From Anadara kagoshimensis (lineage: Eukaryota; Mollusca; Bivalvia; Arcoida; Arcidae): 64,000 nt of DNA. Location: contig CM037863.1 in the NCBI GenBank assembly GCA_021292105.1, forward strand, positions 10,480,085-10,544,084, in the 5' to 3' direction. The notes below the pieces were generated by a model. That model saw only the letters and a list, made by a program, of their open reading frames with translations, was not told the DNA's origin and ran no database searches. The position numbers and the translations under genes were made by a program. How positions within the stretch are numbered: the first letter of the stretch is position 1; each line of letters begins with the position of its first letter. Shown piece after piece: positions 44,444 to 50,400 of the stretch.

Positions 44444-47400
44444 TTTTGGTGCAGTTGGTACTTAATTAAAACTGTTACCAAAATATTGTCATTTTTTTAA
44501 TTTATTGGTAAGTGCTCCATAATGCTGTTTGAAGTGAATAGACATAGAACCTATCTATGAACAACTGATTTTTTTCCCACTCACAAATTTACAGATCAAC
44601 TCAATGAATTAGCATCTGATACAATCCAGCATCATTGTCAAGGGTCCTACCATTCTATATTTCCTATAATTTTGACCCATTCCTATATTTTCCTATATAA
44701 TTTGAAAAGCCCCCTATATTTCCTATATTTTTCTATATTTTTGTTACTGGTAGCTTCAGGAATTCAGAATGGGGACATTTTCCCTGCATTTAGTACATAT
44801 CTGAAGCAAGATTAACATTTATATATTTCTAAAGCAGTAAGTGTACATTACAATTAAAAATGTTGTATGTTTGTTAGCAAAAGAGAAAAGGGAATGGCTC
44901 AAGGGGAGGAAATGTGGCCATGGATGTATATTTTATGTGTAAACTATTTAAAGATATTCCTATAATTCTAGTGAAAACTCCTATAATTTCCTATAAAACT
45001 CCTATAATTGTGACTCCATGTTCCTATTTTTCCTATATTTTTGGACCTTAAAACTGGAAGGACCCCTGCATTGGTGATAATCTGTATTGGGCCATAGCTT
45101 TCAAAAAAGTAGCTGTAGTCATACTTAGTACAGTATTCATCTGTTTTAGTCCCTATCAATACTGTATTAACCTGTGCTTATTTTCATAATTTAAGCATCA
45201 GATCTATGTTAGGCCTACAGAAATTAGCTATCCTTGGGTCATCTGAGAAATGATTTAATCTGAATTTGGGGCCATCTTTGATTGTGTGACCGGGGTATTA
45301 ATGTTGGTATATTTTTTTGTGACATTTTATTAATTTGTTGTTATTTAATGTCAAGAAAAAATAGAGATGCTAGTTTGGGTTTGTAATGTGGTTTTTCTTT
45401 AAGTCAAAGTGTGATCATGCAAAGGGCATACTTAAATTGCTGAAATGAGTATGCAGCATTATAAAGTGGTTTACGTGAATTTTACAAAACAAAATTAACA
45501 AAAGGTCATAATTCATTTAAATTTACCCTATGACTTCAGTGGTGATAAAAATTTGCAGTCTTTTCCTGAACATTTATCTTGTTTAAGTGGCAAAATATGA
45601 ATTCTCGTGTTAAAAGATCTTGCTTCTGTTTAGGAACGAATGAATTTCAATCCAAAAAGTGGATTTAATTTTGGAAATTCAATATGGTCAATCTGAAAAT
45701 AAAGAATTGATTACAATCCAAGTAGTGGATTTTATTTTGGAAACAATATGGCCAAGAACAAATAGATGAAGATCCAAAGAGTGGATTTTAATTTTTTGGA
45801 TATTCAAGATGGCCGATCCTGGGATAAATTCTATCATTAAGTAATAGTGTTTGTGAGTCTTGTCATGTGACCAGCGAGACTTTGTGATCAGAAACCACTC
45901 AAATTATGTCACAATGTCCCAATTCTGTTAACGTCAACATCCTGAAATTGGATATCAAAATCAAAGTACAATGCATATCAACATCACATAATTTTGCTAC
46001 ATTCAATTAACATTTTAATGGTTTTTATGTTTACAGATGCTTTTAACGACATGTCACCAGCGATTCTTCCAGCCACCATTGTCCCTCCCAAGGACCTAAG
46101 GTAAAATCTTATAACTTTTAAATAAAAATTCTCCCTAACTTTTCTGTTATATTGCCTTATTTCTATTATGTATAATCTCTAATATATAATATCAGTAACT
46201 TTTATGTATTATATTTTTGAAAATTATAAAACTTGGTTCAACAAGTTCTGATAACTGATCTCTTTACTTGTATCATATTGACCACTAATTTCTAAGAATT
46301 TCTTTCGTAAAAAAGAACTTTTTACTTTTAATGTAATCATGATATTAAAGTCAGAGATTTTTTCATAAAATATCAAGCTTTATTTCTAACAAAAGTTGTG
46401 ACATAAAATATCAGCTGAAATTAATCTAAAAAACTTATAGCATCCCCTCCACTTCCCCAAATGTTGATGCTGGCAGAGCCTCGGTGTATGAGTGATCTTA
46501 AACCTGTTTACAGATTACACTGGCAATCATGGCTTATGTTCAAATCCCACTAAGTCAAATCTGATGTGAGAAAGTTTAGTCAGTTATCTTGCTGAAGTTT
46601 GTAGGTTTCCTGCATTGCCACAGAACTGTCTGCTCAGATATAAGTCGGAAATATCTTTGCTAGGGAGTACACACACAATAATTCTATTATACAAATTAAC
46701 TTAATTTTCTTCTGGCAATCAGGTTTCCTCCACCATCCCAGAACGGACCACCATGATATCAGTGCAAGAGTCTTGTCTCCGTAGTAAAACACCATACCTT
46801 TATTTCTTAACCCCTTAATGTGCTGGCATCTAGATTTGAAGATTTTTGGCTAAATATTTTGACAAACTGATAGTGCTTACAGCCAGGATTATACTGTAAA
46901 CGTATTTAATTTTGCATATTTACAATATGACTGTATCTCTCTCCAATGAAACATACAGGAGCATTTGTATTGCAATTCTCGTTGAAAGACAATAGGGGTC
47001 ATGACCCTTGATGTGTATCAATTTTCCCACAATATTATGTCATGTCCCGCACAGGGGGTCATGTGATCATGTGAATCTCACATGGCTAAAAACCCTATAT
47101 CACACGAGCAGATATGGAAAAAATAGCACCAAGTTACAAAATATATATTAAAAGAAAGAATTGTAAATATAACAAATGACATTTCTGCTCATGGTATTTC
47201 AAGGGGTAATGAAAGATAGTGTGGCGCGTGCCAAATTCAAAATGAAGGGCAAAATTTGGCACGTGCCACACTATCTTTCTTAACCCCTTGAAATACCATG
47301 ATCAGAATGTCATTTCTTAAATGTATTTAATTTTGCAGAATAGGCAATTTACATATATCCGCGCAGTTTAATATTCGCATTTTTGAAATATGCACTATAA

Positions 47401-50400
47401 CACAATAAACAAAATATAATTTTAGCTTGGTATTAATTTTTGCGCAAAATAAACGGCCTCAAAATAAGAGAAAATTAGTACAGTGCATATAAATAAATGT
47501 TTACAGTAGATTGTGGCATAAAACTTTATTACCTTATGTCTCTACCTCTTTGAAACTTTTTAGTTTATTTTTTTTGACGAACAGCCAGAATTTTAGGTTT
47601 TTGGTTTATTTTAAAAAAACTGATTGTACTGACATCCAAAATATACTGTTCTCCTAACTAATGGCTCTTGTAAATATTATATCTTTCTTTCTGTATGATT
47701 TAGTTCTGATGATGCCAGTGACAGCGATATTGACATTTCAACGATACCAGTGGCAGCAAGATCTAATCCTTATCAACGATCTGACTCCAACTCTACTACT
47801 ACTACAACTGCTAACAATGTCAATCTGTCCTTAATGGGTTATAATAACGCTGCTCCGCAAAATCTTCTTAAAAAACAAGCAAGGTATACCTTATATATAT
47901 TCACTAACATAACTTCAAAGTTATAAGGAACCACTGCGATAGCTCAGCTGGTAGAGTGCTCGCTCCGTAAGTTGGAGGCTGTGGGTTCGATCCCCAACCG
48001 GGTCTGACCCAAGACTTGAAAGTGGGTAGTGACTGTTCTTTCACCAAGCACTCGGCTTTATGAAATGAAAGTCACAGTTCTTTTAGATGGGAACTTAAAA
48101 TAAACGAGGTCCCTTGTCACGGTGGGCTTGGCATGCTAAAGAACCCTGCTGTTTAATGCCATCAGTTCAACGCACAGGCAAAATTTCTGCATCTTCGCCT
48201 ATAGCTGGCAACATCTCAATATGTGAAATATTCTTGACTTTGACGTTAAACACTATTACTTACTCACTCACTCAAAGTGATAAGGGAAATGATAAAGGGA
48301 GATAACTGCATTATTAATGGGTTATAACAAAGCTACTCCTTAAACTCTTCTTAAAAAACAATATATATATACACTAACATAAATAAATATATCGTCATAG
48401 CAACACAACCCCACAACTCTTTATTTTATTAGCTCACCTGAGCTGAAAGCTCAGATGAGCTATTGCTATCCATCTTCGTCCGTCGTGCGTCGTCCGTCGT
48501 CCGTCGTGCGTAAACTTTTTACATTTTAATCTTCTCCTCCAAAACCACTGGCCAAATTTAATGAAACTTGGTAACCATCATGCCTGGGTGAAGCCCTCTC
48601 AGATTTGCACAAATGAAGGAGTTATGTCCCCTTGGGGCCCCATAAGGGGGAAATAGTGAAAAACTTTAAAAATCTTCTCCTCTGAATCTACAAGACATAT
48701 ACCTTATTTATTTCATATATAACATCCTTAGGTCATCTAGTTTCAGATTTGCACAAATGGTAGCCAAGGGGCTCAAAATGGGGAAATGGTAAGGTGCTGA
48801 GTGGGGAAATTGCTAAAAATTATGTATTTGTCAATATATCTTGAAAACTATTAACTTTTTGTATAGGCATGTATATTAGAATATTTTAGGTATTATCCTA
48901 ACGATCATTTTGATATATGAATGAAGGTCATAGGTTCAAAGGTCAAGGTCACAGATGTGAATGAATACCTGAATGGTTATTTATCTTGAAAACTGTTAAC
49001 TTTTTGGATATGCATGTATTAGAATATTTTAGGTATTATCCTAACGATCATTTTGATATATGAATGAAGGTCATAGGTTCAAAGGTCAAGGTCACAGATG
49101 TGAATGAATACCTGAATGGTTATTTATCTTGAAAACTGTTAACTTTTTGGATATGCATGTATATTAGAATATTTTAGGTATTATCCTAACGATCATTTTG
49201 ATATATGAATGAAGGTCATAGGTTCAAAGGTCAAGGTCACAGATGTGAATGAATACCTGAATGGTTATTTATCTTGAAAACTGTTAACTTTTTGGATATG
49301 CATGTATATTAGAATATTGTAGGTATTAGCCTAACAACCATTTTGATATATGAATGAAGGTTATGGGTTCAAAGGTCAAGGTCACAGATGTGAACAAGAT
49401 CTGAAATGATTATTTATCTCAAAAACTATGAACTTTTTGTATAGGCATGTATATTAGACTATTTAGGTATTATCCTAATGATCATTTTGATATATGAATG
49501 AAGCTCATGGGTTTAAAGGTCAAGGTCACAGATGCGAATGAATACCTAAATGGTTAATTATCTTAAAAACTATTAACTTTTTGTATAGGCATGTATATTA
49601 GAATATTGTTAGTACGGGCACAGTGGTCATTTTGATAGATGAATGAAGAGCATGGGTTCAAATGTCAAGATCACAGATACAAACAAGTACTGAGATGATT
49701 ATTTATCTCAAAAACTATAAACTTTTTGTATAGGGATGTATATTAGAATATTGGCCGAATTATCATTTTGATATTTGAATGAAGCTCATGGGTTCAAAGG
49801 TCACAGGTGAGCGTTAAGGCCCATGGGCCTCTTGTTTTTTTTAAATGTCAAGTATATTTTTATTTATAAAGTTATAAATATAAATTGTAAGGGGAGATAA
49901 GAAAGTGGTAAAAGGGGGATAATTCTGTTATTAATTTATTATTGAAATGCAGTCTCTGCACCTGTACTTTACTAAAAAAAATCAATCTTACAATATCCAT
50001 TAGAAAAAAAAGAACTCAAAAACCTTTACTTTTCTTGATGTTATTTTTAATGTTGTACACTTACATCTGCATCCAGACGGATCATTAACTCCAGCCATGA
50101 CGATAAACTTTCTAACTGAAAACTTGACAATTCCAAGTGTAAGTGTATGTATTAATTTGTTTGTTTATATTATTAGACCAAATGCTCCACTGAAGTCGTC
50201 ATCTAGACAGTCATCAACTCCTGCCATGACAACACATTTCCTTACCTCAAACTTTACATCGTCGGGTACTGATGAGACCATGTTAATACCACCGACAAAA
50301 GTAGAAAAACGGTCACGAATCGGCAGAAGTTCAGGACCCTTGGTAAGCTTAAAATAAATCATTTGGCATTTTAGTTGTTTTTGATAAAAATAATTGAAAA

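Noticed and set aside
46902..47337. Element H as a protein-coding transposon
   Set aside because: No ORF of note; only the hairpin and the target duplication are supported.
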